A model generated the notes under the pieces. It saw only the letters and a list, made by a program, of their open reading frames with translations, ran no database searches and was not told where the DNA came from. The translations under genes and the position numbers were made by a program. This document shows positions 38,078 to 46,917 of a stretch of DNA of 64,000 nucleotides, piece by piece (the stretch's first letter is position 1; every line of letters begins with the position of its first letter). Source of the DNA: Polaribacter marinaquae (GTDB lineage Bacteria; Bacteroidota; Bacteroidia; Flavobacteriales; Flavobacteriaceae); the NCBI RefSeq assembly GCF_038019025.1, contig NZ_CP150496.1:1380001-1444000 (forward strand), read 5' to 3'.

Positions 38078-38268
38078 ATAAACTTACTGCGTTACTTAAA
38101 TCTTTTTAATAGCGTTTTTATCTGTTTTTTACTTCAATCAATTATACTTTAAAATTCAAATCTCCACTCTTTTTTAATAATACTATTATTTTAAATAAAA
38201 AAGATTTTAAATTAATGCGTCTTTTTAAACTTTTTTGAGTCTATTATATGAACATTAAAACAAATATC

Positions 38269-38370
38269 ATGAAAAATAAAAATTGTACATGCGATTGTAA
38301 TGGCTGCAAAAACGGATCTTGTAAAGACTGCACTTGCGTTAATTGCACATGTAATTCTTGTAATTGCTAA
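38269..38370 (+). CDS. 33-aa cysteine-rich, metallothionein-like peptide
   Basis: Frame from ATG 38269 to TAA 38370. The peptide has 11 cysteines in 33 residues, at positions 6, 8, 10, 13, 18, 21, 23, 26, 28, 31 and 33, arranged as C-x-C and C-x2-C pairs separated by Asn, Asp, Lys, Gly, Thr and Ser, with no aromatic or large hydrophobic residues. That is the composition of a metallothionein-type thiolate cluster, although it does not match a bacterial SmtA pattern I know. It has its own terminator at 38383, and a SigZ-like sigma gene with a Cys-rich tail follows 76 bases on. Chance is very unlikely given the periodic Cys codons. Confidence 0.75.
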   Translation: MKNKNCTCDCNGCKNGSCKDCTCVNCTCNSCNC

Positions 38371-38382
38371 AAATTAATTCAC

Positions 38383-38426
38383 AAAAAACGAAACAATCTT
38401 AACACTTTAAAATTGTTTCGTTTTTT
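38383..38426 (+). terminator. Terminator after the Cys-rich peptide gene
   Basis: Stem AAAAAACGAAACAAT / ATTGTTTCGTTTTTT with a loop of about 14 bases. It makes the peptide gene a separate transcription unit ahead of sigZ. Confidence 0.85.
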
Positions 38427-38446
38427 ATATTTTTTTACATTTAAAA

Positions 38447-38986
38447 ATGACTACAAAAGAAGTTTGGACATCTTATTCTGATGATTTAAAAAATTTTATA
38501 CTAAGTAAAGTAAAAAACTCTGAAATAGCAGATGATATTTTACAAGAAACTTTTATAAAAATACACACCAATCTTCATACTTTAAAAGATTTAAATAAAT
38601 TAAAATCTTGGTGTTTTACCATTGCTAGAAATTCAGTTTTAAATTATTGGAAAACCACAAATCAAACTTTTGAAATCGCAAATTTCGAATCTGAAACGAA
38701 CATTACTCTAAATAACCACACAGAAAAAGATTGCCTTAGAGGAATTATACAAAGTCTGCCAGAAAAATATAGAAAACCATTATTTTTATCTGATATCAAA
38801 GGTCTAAAACAACAGGATATTGCCTTTAAATTAGAACAAAGTTTATCAACCACAAAATCTCAAATTCAACGTGCAAGAAAACTAATTGCAAAAGGCTTTA
38901 TTGATTGTTGTGGCTTTAAATTCGATAAAAAAGGGAATTTAATAGGTGAAATTCAAGATAAAAAGGACTGTAAAGTCTGTAAATAA
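38447..38986 (+). CDS. sigZ: ECF sigma factor, SigZ-like, with Cys-rich tail
   Basis: 179-aa alternative sigma factor. Region 2 is at about 8-70 (ADDILQETFIKIH and SWCFTIARNSVLNYWK), region 4 at about 97-150 (LPEKYRKPLFLSDIKGLKQQ and STTKSQIQRARKLI). The C-terminal extension (151-179) carries CC at 154-155 and C-x2-C at 175 and 178, as in SigZ-type proteins; it may bind a metal or respond to thiol stress. No anti-sigma gene is adjacent, so the tail may replace one. Next come a PAS protein and two enzymes on the same strand. The SigZ name is by resemblance of size and tail. Confidence 0.85.
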   Translation: MTTKEVWTSYSDDLKNFILSKVKNSEIADDILQETFIKIHTNLHTLKDLNKLKSWCFTIARNSVLNYWKTTNQTFEIANFESETNITLNNHTEKDCLRGIIQSLPEKYRKPLFLSDIKGLKQQDIAFKLEQSLSTTKSQIQRARKLIAKGFIDCCGFKFDKKGNLIGEIQDKKDCKVCK

Positions 38987-39054
38987 GTTTTTTAACACAA
39001 ATTCTAAGCATTTTTTTATAGCTTAGCTTTTTAATTTAAAAAACTCTTTTTATT

Positions 39055-39618
39055 ATGAGAAATAATTTGGCTGGTATGATGTGTTTAGATTTGTTTATGT
39101 CTTCACAAAATGAACACGATTATACGTATTTAAAAAGTCAAATTTCATCTTCGGATTTTCTTAAAGCCCCAATAAAAAGTTTTGACTTTTACATAGATTA
39201 TTTTACTGATGAAATAAAAAAAATCAACAGAAAAAACGATATCAATACAATAAAAGACTTTGCAAATAAGTTTAATTGGTGTAATGATGTAGATGCTATT
39301 TTTAAAAATCAAGATTTCGAAACAATTGTGCTTACGAATAAAGCTCAGGAAATTATTTGGGTGAATGATGGCTTTAAAAAAATGACAGGTTTCAGTAAAA
39401 AGTACGCTATTAACAAAACACCAACTTTTCTTCAAGGAGACAATACTTGTGAAGAGACAAGAGCTAGAATTAGAAAAAAATTAATAGCAAACAAGCCTTT
39501 TGAAGAAACAGTTTTAAATTATAAGAAAGACAAAACTGCATATAAATGCGAAATTAAAATCTTCCCTTTATCAATAGAAAACACAACGCATTATATAGCT
39601 CTCGAAAAGGCAGTTTAA
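39055..39618 (+). CDS. PAS-domain protein, LOV-like but without the photoactive Cys
   Basis: 187 aa, soluble. An N-terminal helical region (1-85) precedes one PAS domain (about 86-187): IVLTNKAQEIIWVNDGFKKM, TGFSKKYAI, TPTFLQGDNTCEETRARIRK, NYKKDKTAYKCEIKIFPL. The FLQG and NYKKDxTxY segments match LOV flavin domains, but the GxNCRFLQ Cys is Pro123 here (NKTPTFLQG), so no cysteinyl-flavin adduct can form. It could still bind a flavin or another ligand. No output domain is present, so it probably acts through protein contacts, perhaps with the sigma factor encoded 68 bases upstream. Confidence 0.8.
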   Translation: MRNNLAGMMCLDLFMSSQNEHDYTYLKSQISSSDFLKAPIKSFDFYIDYFTDEIKKINRKNDINTIKDFANKFNWCNDVDAIFKNQDFETIVLTNKAQEIIWVNDGFKKMTGFSKKYAINKTPTFLQGDNTCEETRARIRKKLIANKPFEETVLNYKKDKTAYKCEIKIFPLSIENTTHYIALEKAV

Positions 39619-39700
39619 CTTAAACTTAAACGTTAAATATAATATTTTACTTCATTTTTAAGTACTTTAGATTTAAATTAGAATCCTAAATAAAAGCAAC

Positions 39701-40588
39701 ATGCAAAATTTAAAAAAAGAAGATATAAGTCAAGAAGTTTTTGATTTATATGACGATTATGCGCACAATAAAATGGACAGAAAAGAATTTTTACAAAAAC
39801 TTTCTTTATTTGCTGTTGGTGCAATTACCTTACCTTCTTTGTTAAGTTTTATTTCTCCTAATTATATTGATGCCATTACGGTTCGACCAGACGATCCAAG
39901 ATTAAAATCAGAAACAATACATTACGAATCTCCAAAAGGAGGTAAAAAAATGAATGGATTACTTTCTAAACGTGCAAAAAATATTAGAAAACTACCTGGC
40001 TTAATAGTAGTTCATGAAAATAGAGGTTTAAATCCGTATATAAAAGATGTTGGTAGAAGAGCAGCTTTAGATGGTTTTATAACATTAGCTCCAGATGCAT
40101 TAGCCCCTTTAGGAGGTTACCCAGGAAGTGATGATGAAGGTAGAGCAATGCAGAAGAAAAGAGATCGAATAGAAATGCTAGAAGACTTTATTGCTGGTTA
40201 CAATTATTTAAAAAATCATAAAGATTGCAACGGTAAAGTTGGTGTTGTAGGTTTTTGTTTTGGCGGATGGATTTCTAATATGATGGCGGTAAGATTACCA
40301 GAATTATCTGCTGCTGTACCTTATTACGGTAGACAACCAGAAGCAAAAGATGCAGTTAAAATAAAAGCTCCTTTACTTTTACAATATGCTGGTTTAGACA
40401 AAAGGGTAAACGAAGGTTGGCCTACATTTGAAAAAGTATTGAAAGAAAATAAAATAACATATACTGCACATTTTTACCCAGAAGTTAATCATGGTTTTCA
40501 TAACAATACAACACCAAGATTTGATGAAGCTGCTGCAGATTTATCTTGGGAAAGAACTATAGCTTTCTTAAAAACACACGTTAGATAA
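39701..40588 (+). CDS. Dienelactone hydrolase family alpha/beta-hydrolase
   Basis: 295 aa with an N-terminal helix and a hydrophobic stretch (about 30-50, FLQKLSLFAVGAITLPSLLS) that looks like a non-cleaved anchor or Tat-like export region after MDRKEF. The catalytic domain has the elbow GFCFGG (nucleophile Cys), D in GLDKRV and H in NHGFHN, the Cys-Asp-His triad of dienelactone hydrolases. The E-x-x-G segment VHENRGLNPYIKDVGRRAA is also present. Substrate unknown: cleavage of lactones or esters is implied. It follows the PAS gene by 82 bases. Confidence 0.88.
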   Translation: MQNLKKEDISQEVFDLYDDYAHNKMDRKEFLQKLSLFAVGAITLPSLLSFISPNYIDAITVRPDDPRLKSETIHYESPKGGKKMNGLLSKRAKNIRKLPGLIVVHENRGLNPYIKDVGRRAALDGFITLAPDALAPLGGYPGSDDEGRAMQKKRDRIEMLEDFIAGYNYLKNHKDCNGKVGVVGFCFGGWISNMMAVRLPELSAAVPYYGRQPEAKDAVKIKAPLLLQYAGLDKRVNEGWPTFEKVLKENKITYTAHFYPEVNHGFHNNTTPRFDEAAADLSWERTIAFLKTHVR

Positions 40589-40667
40589 TATTTATTTACA
40601 ATCACTTTTACGGTTTTATACTTAATTGTTTTAAATTATTTACTTTTAACTTTTTTAAAAGTACAAC

Positions 40668-41489
40668 TTGAAGAAACAGCAATTAATTAGTAAAGAATTA
40701 GAAGATTTTTACAACAAAGCTTCCGAAGAAACTCGCCTAGAAAAAGGTATGGGAATTTTTGAATTTGAACGTATTAAAGAATTAATACAACTTCATATTT
40801 TAAAAGATAAAATTACTGTTGTAGATGTTGGTGGTGGAACTGGCAAATATTCTGAATGGTTAGCGAAACAAAATCATACAGTGCATTTAATAGAACCTGT
40901 TTTAAAACATATAAAGCTTGCAGAAAAAAGAGCAAAAAAATTAAAAAAACCTTTTTCTGTAACTATTGGCGAAGCAAAAGAACTTCCTTTCAAAGACAAC
41001 TCAGCAGATTTAGTGATATTACATGGCCCTTTATATCATCTACAAAAAAGAGAAGATAGAATTGCAGCAATACTAGAAGCAAAAAGAGTTCTTAAAAAAG
41101 GCGGAATTATTTTAGGTTTCGCAATAAACGCAACTGCATCTACTGTTGTTGGGCTAATGAACGGAATGATACATGCAAATTCATTTTTTGATATGTGTAA
41201 AAAAGAATTAACTTCTGGTGTGCATAATGCGCCTAAAGATTTTCCTTTTTTATTAGCTGATTCCTATTATCATAAACCTGCAACTTTAAAAACAGAGTTT
41301 TTAGAGCAAAACCTTTCTTTTATAAATCTTTATGCTGTCGAAGGTATGATTTGGTTAGACAATGAATACTTTGCAAATATGTTAGATAAAAAGAAATCTA
41401 AAACTTTAAAATCTTTACAGAAATTAACTCAGAATGACGAGTATTTACTTCCATTTAGTCCGCACATGATGATTGCTGTAAAAAAATAA
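40668..41489 (+). CDS. Class I SAM-dependent methyltransferase, TTG start
   Basis: 273 aa with a Rossmann-like methyltransferase core: motif I VVDVGGGTGKYSEWL (about 50-64), acidic loop VHLIEPV, GEAKELPFKDNSADLVILHGPLYHL as motifs II-IV, and a C-terminal lid. The start is TTG at 40668; the frame has no ATG until residue 28, which would cut off the first helices (KKQQLISKELEDFY). Substrate unknown, small-molecule type by length. It is last in the sigZ-PAS-hydrolase run and ends at a shared terminator. Confidence 0.86.
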   Translation: MKKQQLISKELEDFYNKASEETRLEKGMGIFEFERIKELIQLHILKDKITVVDVGGGTGKYSEWLAKQNHTVHLIEPVLKHIKLAEKRAKKLKKPFSVTIGEAKELPFKDNSADLVILHGPLYHLQKREDRIAAILEAKRVLKKGGIILGFAINATASTVVGLMNGMIHANSFFDMCKKELTSGVHNAPKDFPFLLADSYYHKPATLKTEFLEQNLSFINLYAVEGMIWLDNEYFANMLDKKKSKTLKSLQKLTQNDEYLLPFSPHMMIAVKK

Positions 41490-41519
41490 CCATTAAATCA
41501 TAGTAAATTTAATGGTTAT
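41486..41519. terminator. Bidirectional terminator
   Basis: Perfect 13-base stem ATAACCATTAAAT / ATTTAATGGTTAT, eight-base loop, between the convergent methyltransferase and YgiQ-type genes. T runs are weak, so efficiency is uncertain. Confidence 0.7.
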
Positions 41520-41533
41520 CACTTTTTATTAAT

Positions 41534-43498
41534 TTATCGTCTTCTTTTTTTAGAAGAACTTCTACTAACTTTTTTCTTTCTTCTATTAAAAGGAACAGCA
41601 TCATCAAAAGTATTTTTAGCAGGTTTTGCTTTTTTATTCTTTTGCCACGAATTTGTTTCGGGTAATAATACTTTTAATAAATCTGGCCTACCAACTTTAC
41701 TTAACGTATTTCGAATCCAATCTTTATTTTCTTTTTTGTACCAAAAGAAAAATTTATGCTGATCTTCTCTTTCCTTTTTTGTTTTAGGAGTTTTGGTTGG
41801 TTTTAATGTATATGGATGATAACCTGAATAATAAATTACGGTTGCAACAGTCATAGGCGTTGGTGTAAACCCCTGAACTTGCTCTAACTGAAACCCCATA
41901 TCTTTGGTTTCTGCAGCTAAATTTGCCATATCTTCTACTTCACTTGCCGGATGACTTGAAATAAAATAAGGTATCAATTGTAGGTTTAATCTTCTCTTGA
42001 TATTTATTTTGTCAAAACGCTCTTTAAATAAATGAAAATATTTAAACGAGGGTTTACGCATCAATTTTAAAACAGGATCAGATGTATGTTCTGGCGCAAC
42101 TTTTAAACGCCCAGAAACATGTTTTGTCATTACTTCTTCTGTATACGCATCTAATTCTTTTGCATCTGCATTTTTATTGAATTCTGGCACCAACATGTCA
42201 TGTCTAATTCCACTACCAATAAAAGATTTTTTTATCTTCGGATGTTTATCTACAGCTTGATATAATTCTGTTAAAGGTTTGTGAGAAGTATCTAAATTAG
42301 AACAAATTACTGGCGAAATACAACTTGGTGCAACACACTTATCGCAAATAGATTGTACTTTACCTTTCATTTGATACATATTTGCAGACGGACCACCAAT
42401 ATCAGATAAATATCCTTTAAAATCTGGCATATTTGCAACTTTATCAACCTCCTTTAAGACAGATTCTTGACTTCTACTTGCAATAAATTTACCTTGATGC
42501 GCAGAAATTGTACAAAAGCTACATCCACCAAAACATCCTCTATGTATATTTATTGAGAATTTAATCATTTCAAACGCAGGTATTGGTCCACGTTTGTTAT
42601 ATTTTGGATGCGGTAAACGAGTGTAAGGTAAATCGAAAGACCCATCAATTTCCTTTTCTGTCATTGTTGGGTAAGGCGGATTAATTACCAAGGTATTCTC
42701 TCCTATTCCTTGTAGAATTCTTCTAGCTTTTAACTTGTTAGATTCTTGTTCTATCACTTTAAAATTAGAAGCAAATGTTTTTTTATCTTTTAAACATGCT
42801 TCATGAGAATTAATTGTAACATCTTCCCAACCATTAACTACAGGTATTTTTTCTTCTTTTTGATTGATTAAAACCGCAGTTTGTTTGATGTTTTTTAAGC
42901 TAGAAAAAGGCACACCTTTTTGCAACAACTCTACAATTTCACGCAAGGGTTGTTCTCCCATTCCGTAAACCAACATATCTGCTTTAGAAGTTTCTAAAAT
43001 AGAAGGCAGTAACTTATCCGACCAATAATCATAATGAGTTACACGTCTTAACGATGCTTCAATTCCTCCAATTAAAACAGGTACATCAGGAAACTTTTCT
43101 TTTAAAATTTTAGAATATACAGAGGTTGCATAATCAGGTCTAAAACCTTTATCTCCGTTAGGTGTATATGCATCTTTATCTCGTCTTTTTTTACTTGCTG
43201 TATAATTAGAAACCATCGGATCCATACAACCACCAGTAGCGGCAAAGAATAAACGAGGTTTACCTAATTTTTCAAAATCTTGTAAGTTATCGTTTACACT
43301 TGGTTGTGGTACAATTGCCACACGCAAACCATAACTTTCTAAAATTCTACCAATTACAGCAGGCCCAAAAGACGGATGATCTACATAAGCATCTCCGCTA
43401 AATAGAATCACGTCTAATTCTTCCCAACCTCGAATTTTAACTTCTTTGTTTGTAGTTGGTAACCAATCTGTTAGTTGATGTTTCTTTGTTTCTTGCAT
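41534..43498 (-). CDS. YgiQ-family radical SAM protein
   Basis: 654-aa radical SAM enzyme. The cluster motif C-x3-C-x2-C is in INIHRGCFGGCSFCTISAHQG, preceded by an N-terminal B12-binding-like domain (about 20-260, DVILFSGDAYVDHPSFGP, VLIGGIEASLRRVTHYDYW) as in the YgiQ/UPF0313 family. The C-terminus has KAPEHTS and a Lys/Arg-rich tail (about 630-654) likely binding nucleic acid or ribosomes. The ATG at 43498 is preferred over a TTG at 43507. The -7-like TATTTTTG (43505-43512) lies only six bases before the ATG, suggesting a leaderless mRNA. Reaction unknown. Confidence 0.9.
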   Translation of the reverse strand: MQETKKHQLTDWLPTTNKEVKIRGWEELDVILFSGDAYVDHPSFGPAVIGRILESYGLRVAIVPQPSVNDNLQDFEKLGKPRLFFAATGGCMDPMVSNYTASKKRRDKDAYTPNGDKGFRPDYATSVYSKILKEKFPDVPVLIGGIEASLRRVTHYDYWSDKLLPSILETSKADMLVYGMGEQPLREIVELLQKGVPFSSLKNIKQTAVLINQKEEKIPVVNGWEDVTINSHEACLKDKKTFASNFKVIEQESNKLKARRILQGIGENTLVINPPYPTMTEKEIDGSFDLPYTRLPHPKYNKRGPIPAFEMIKFSINIHRGCFGGCSFCTISAHQGKFIASRSQESVLKEVDKVANMPDFKGYLSDIGGPSANMYQMKGKVQSICDKCVAPSCISPVICSNLDTSHKPLTELYQAVDKHPKIKKSFIGSGIRHDMLVPEFNKNADAKELDAYTEEVMTKHVSGRLKVAPEHTSDPVLKLMRKPSFKYFHLFKERFDKINIKRRLNLQLIPYFISSHPASEVEDMANLAAETKDMGFQLEQVQGFTPTPMTVATVIYYSGYHPYTLKPTKTPKTKKEREDQHKFFFWYKKENKDWIRNTLSKVGRPDLLKVLLPETNSWQKNKKAKPAKNTFDDAVPFNRRKKKVSRSSSKKRRR

Positions 43499-43627
43499 AG
43501 TTTGCAAAAATAAGGAGAAAATCTGTCAACTACTTAGACTTAAAAGGAATTTTTCTATTTTTTGATGAAAAACAAGCTCTACAAGAAATGCGCAAGTAAA
43601 TAGGAATTTATTACGCAAAATTATTGC

Positions 43628-44356
43628 TTAATCTACAATTAAATGTGGTACATTTTCTAAATTCCAATCTATAACTAAACCACCTGCTAACGATTTTGCT
43701 ATTTCCTTTCCGTACAAATACTCGCATAAATACAAAGCCGCTTCAAAAGATTTTGCGCCACCAGCAGAGGTAATTACGTTACCGTCATGCACAAATAAAA
43801 CTTCTTTTCTAATGTCTAAATCTGGAAACGTTTCTCTCATTTTATCTATATCACTAGGGAAAGTTGTCGAAATTTTATCTTTTAACAACCCTGCTTTGGC
43901 TAACACAAAAGCACCGTCGCAATGTGAAGTAATAAAACTTGCATCTTCAGCAACTTGTTTTAAAAAATCTATCATTTTTGTATCATCTAAATCTGTATCT
44001 AAATGATGTTCTGCAGACGGAACAACTAAAATATCTATTTTAGGTAACTTATCTTTTAGATAATTATAATCTGGTAAAATCCTCATTCCTTCAAATGTTG
44101 TAACAGCTTCATTTGTATTTGCTACCGTAAAAACATTCATAGCTTTTATATTTTTTCTAAAAATAGTATGCTGAAAAATATCAAATGGTGCTGTTAGTTC
44201 TGTATTAAATGTACCATCCATAATAAGAAATGCAACATTATATCTTCCGTCTACTAATGTTGGTAATGGTTTTTCTTTTATGTCTACTTGTTCTACTTTT
44301 TTATTTGAGCAACTCAAGCTAAAAAAACACAAAAACAATAAAAATATATTTTTCAT
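43628..44356 (-). CDS. DJ-1/PfpI-family lipoprotein
   Basis: 242-aa exported lipoprotein with signal MKNIFLLFLCFFSLSC and lipobox Cys near 16. The mature part is a class I glutamine amidotransferase-like domain of the DJ-1/PfpI type: VAFLIMDGTFNTELTAPFDIF, VVPSAEHHL, then SHCDGAFVLAKAGLL with the nucleophile Cys on the elbow, TSAGGAKSFEAALYL and the amphipathic end. Many such domains occur fused to AraC regulators; here it stands alone on the cell surface or in the periplasm. Enzyme activity (glyoxalase, hydratase or protease) cannot be told. Confidence 0.85.
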   Translation of the reverse strand: MKNIFLLFLCFFSLSCSNKKVEQVDIKEKPLPTLVDGRYNVAFLIMDGTFNTELTAPFDIFQHTIFRKNIKAMNVFTVANTNEAVTTFEGMRILPDYNYLKDKLPKIDILVVPSAEHHLDTDLDDTKMIDFLKQVAEDASFITSHCDGAFVLAKAGLLKDKISTTFPSDIDKMRETFPDLDIRKEVLFVHDGNVITSAGGAKSFEAALYLCEYLYGKEIAKSLAGGLVIDWNLENVPHLIVD

Positions 44357-44392
44357 AAGTATAGAATTTTAAGAAATCACAATATAAAGCAT

Positions 44393-44424
44393 AAAAAAAA
44401 CTTTCTAGGAAGAAAGTTTTTTAA
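44393..44424 (-). terminator. Terminator after the 44451 gene
   Basis: Stem AAAAAACTTTCT / AGAAAGTTTTTT (minus-strand reading similar) with a small loop, 27 bases beyond the stop at 44451. Confidence 0.82.
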
Positions 44425-44450
44425 TTTTAATTTAGTTTATAAAAGCAAAA

Positions 44451-44810
44451 TTAACTTGCAATTAATTCTTTAGAATTTAATGCTTTATTTAAATCTACTT
44501 TAATGTATTTGTGGCTTTTAAAAAAATAACGTCCAGATGTTAGTTCAATTACAGCTTCTAAACTACCATCTTTTTTTTCTTCTAAAGAAGTAACTTTCAC
44601 TTCTTTATTTACAACATTTTTATAAGTTGCAATACCACCTCTTTTAATAATAAAGTTATTTCTAGGAAATTTAATGTGCTTATAATTATTCATTTCAACT
44701 TTGCCTACTGTAAAAACATCACCTACTTTAATAGCGTCACTTTTAGATTGAGCAAAATTAGAAAATGACAAAAAACAACACATCACAAGTGTAAAAATTG
44801 AAGTTTTCAT
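44451..44810 (-). CDS. Small secreted protein, unknown function
   Basis: 119 aa with a Sec signal peptide (MKTSIFTLVMCCFLSFSNFAQ). The mature 98 residues are basic and predicted as a small beta-protein: IKVGDVFTVGKVEMNNYKHI, FIIKRGGIATYKNVVNKEVKV, then SLEAVIELTSGRYFFKSH, and a C-terminal helix. No family recognised. It has its own promoter region (44811-44993, divergent with the next gene) and terminator. Confidence 0.7.
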   Translation of the reverse strand: MKTSIFTLVMCCFLSFSNFAQSKSDAIKVGDVFTVGKVEMNNYKHIKFPRNNFIIKRGGIATYKNVVNKEVKVTSLEEKKDGSLEAVIELTSGRYFFKSHKYIKVDLNKALNSKELIAS

Positions 44811-44993
44811 AATTTATAGTTTTTAAATTTATCTATACAAAAATAAAAGATAAAGTCTAAAAAACCATGTATAACTAGAAGACACAATCAATTTTAAGAA
44901 ATAATTATGATTTTAACTAAGCCTCTTCTATGCTTTACTGGAGCAATTTAAGTTAAGTTTTTGTAGTTTTATAACCACAAACCAATCATCATT

Positions 44994-46907
44994 ATGAAAA
45001 CAAAATTTATCTTATTATTATTTAGCATTTTTATCATCACTTCTTGTGAAAAAACAACAGAAGAAGAAAAGAAAAAAGATTCTTACGTTGCAGATAATTA
45101 CACAAAAAAAGAGGTTGATATCGAAATGCGAGATGGTACTAAATTGCATACCACAATTTATTCTCCAAAAGATACTTCTAAAAAATATCCTATTCTAATG
45201 CAAAGAACTCCGTATAGTTCTACGCCATACGGAGAAGGTAAAATGAAATCTAAAATTGGCCCAAACGTTCATCTAATGAAAGAAGGCAACATTGTGGTTT
45301 ACCAAGATGTTCGTGGTAGATGGATGAGTGAAGGTGTTTATGATAACATGCGCGCCTACATCCCTAATAAAGAAGCAAACCAATCTGATGAAGTTTCTGA
45401 TACTTACGATACTATCGATTGGTTGGTTAAAAATGTTGAGAATAATAACGGAAACGTTGGTACTTGGGGAATTTCATATCCTGGACATTACGCTACTGTT
45501 TCTTCTATAGATGCACACCCGGCATTAAAAGCAGCTTCACCGCAAGCAAGTATTGGTGATTTTTTCTTTGATGATTTTCATCATAACGGAGCTTTTTTAT
45601 TAAGTTATTTTAGAGCAATTTCTTTATTCGGAACTTACAAAGACACACCAACAGATTCTGCTTGGTACTCTTTTCCTAAAATGGAATCTAAAGATCAATA
45701 TCAATTTTTCTTAGACAAAGGACCTTTAAAGAATTTAAATGAGTATTTTCAATATGACAAATTAGATGTAACTTCTGCTGAAAATAAAGATAGAATTGAT
45801 GATTTTTTCTGGAAGGAAATCGTAGAGCATCCTAATTATGATGAAAACTGGAAAAGTAAAGGAATCATTCAGCATTTAAACAGAGTTCCATCTACAGTTG
45901 CAACAATGGTTGTTGCTGGTGAGTTTGATGCAGAAGATTTATACGGACCTTTAGAAACTTACAAAGCTATAGAAAAACACGGTAAAGACAATTACAACAC
46001 GTTGGTTTTCGGCCCTTGGGATCACGGTAAATGGTCTAGAACTGGCGTAGAGAATTATGTTGGTAATTATTATTTTGGCGACTCTATTTCTTTAAAATTT
46101 CAAAAAGAAATTGAAACTAAATTTTTTAATCATTTCTTAAAAGGAAGTGGAGATAAAAACTCTGGTTTACCAGAAGCTTATGTTTTTGATTCTGGTAGAA
46201 AAGAATGGAAATCTTATGATACTTGGCCACCAAAAAACATTGTAAAAGAAAACTGGTTTTTATCTGAAAACCAAGAATTAACTGCATCAAAAAAATCGAC
46301 GAAAGCTGTTAAGTTTATTAGTGATATTAAACATCCTGTACCTTATTCTGAAGACATTAAAACGGTTTTTACACCAAGAAAGTACATGACAGATGACCAA
46401 CGTTTTGCCGCTAGAAGACCAGATGTTTTAGTATTTGAAACAGATGTTTTAACTGAAGATTTTACATTAGCAGGAGACATCTTAGCAAAATTAAAAGTAG
46501 CTACTACAGGTTCTGCAGCAGATTGGGTTGTAAAAGTTATAGATGTACATCCTGATAATGTGAAAGAAGACAATAAAAAACTTCAAAACCACTTAAAAAT
46601 GAGCAACTACCATTTAATGGTTAGAAGTGAAGTTTTAAGAGGAAGATTTAGAAATAGTTTTGAAAAACCAGAACCTTTTACTCCAAATAAAAAAACAGCT
46701 GTAAATATTAAACTACAAGACGTTTTTCACACATTTAAAAAAGGACACAAACTACAAATACAAGTGCAGAGTACATGGTTTCCTCTAATCGATTTAAATC
46801 CGCAGACCTATGTAGATAACATTTACAAAGCAGATGAAAAAGATTTTAAAACTCAAACACACACTGTATTTACAGATTCTTCAATAGAATTTTCTGTTTT
46901 AAAATAA
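44994..46907 (+). CDS. CocE/NonD-family S15-type hydrolase, lipoprotein
   Basis: 637-aa exported enzyme with signal MKTKFILLLFSIFIITSC and lipobox Cys 18. The catalytic alpha/beta-hydrolase domain has the elbow GTWGISYPGHYA (nucleophile Ser), the Asp in VVAGEFDAEDLYG and the His in FGPWDHGKW, the triad of the X-Pro dipeptidyl-peptidase S15 superfamily. A C-terminal jelly-roll domain (about 410-637, FTPRKYMTDDQRFAARRPDVL onward) is typical of CocE. It could hydrolyse acyl esters, amides or peptides. The next gene, ten bases on, is a related S15 enzyme, so they form a peptide/ester-degrading pair. Confidence 0.9.
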   Translation: MKTKFILLLFSIFIITSCEKTTEEEKKKDSYVADNYTKKEVDIEMRDGTKLHTTIYSPKDTSKKYPILMQRTPYSSTPYGEGKMKSKIGPNVHLMKEGNIVVYQDVRGRWMSEGVYDNMRAYIPNKEANQSDEVSDTYDTIDWLVKNVENNNGNVGTWGISYPGHYATVSSIDAHPALKAASPQASIGDFFFDDFHHNGAFLLSYFRAISLFGTYKDTPTDSAWYSFPKMESKDQYQFFLDKGPLKNLNEYFQYDKLDVTSAENKDRIDDFFWKEIVEHPNYDENWKSKGIIQHLNRVPSTVATMVVAGEFDAEDLYGPLETYKAIEKHGKDNYNTLVFGPWDHGKWSRTGVENYVGNYYFGDSISLKFQKEIETKFFNHFLKGSGDKNSGLPEAYVFDSGRKEWKSYDTWPPKNIVKENWFLSENQELTASKKSTKAVKFISDIKHPVPYSEDIKTVFTPRKYMTDDQRFAARRPDVLVFETDVLTEDFTLAGDILAKLKVATTGSAADWVVKVIDVHPDNVKEDNKKLQNHLKMSNYHLMVRSEVLRGRFRNSFEKPEPFTPNKKTAVNIKLQDVFHTFKKGHKLQIQVQSTWFPLIDLNPQTYVDNIYKADEKDFKTQTHTVFTDSSIEFSVLK

Positions 46908-46917
46908 ATAATAACGT

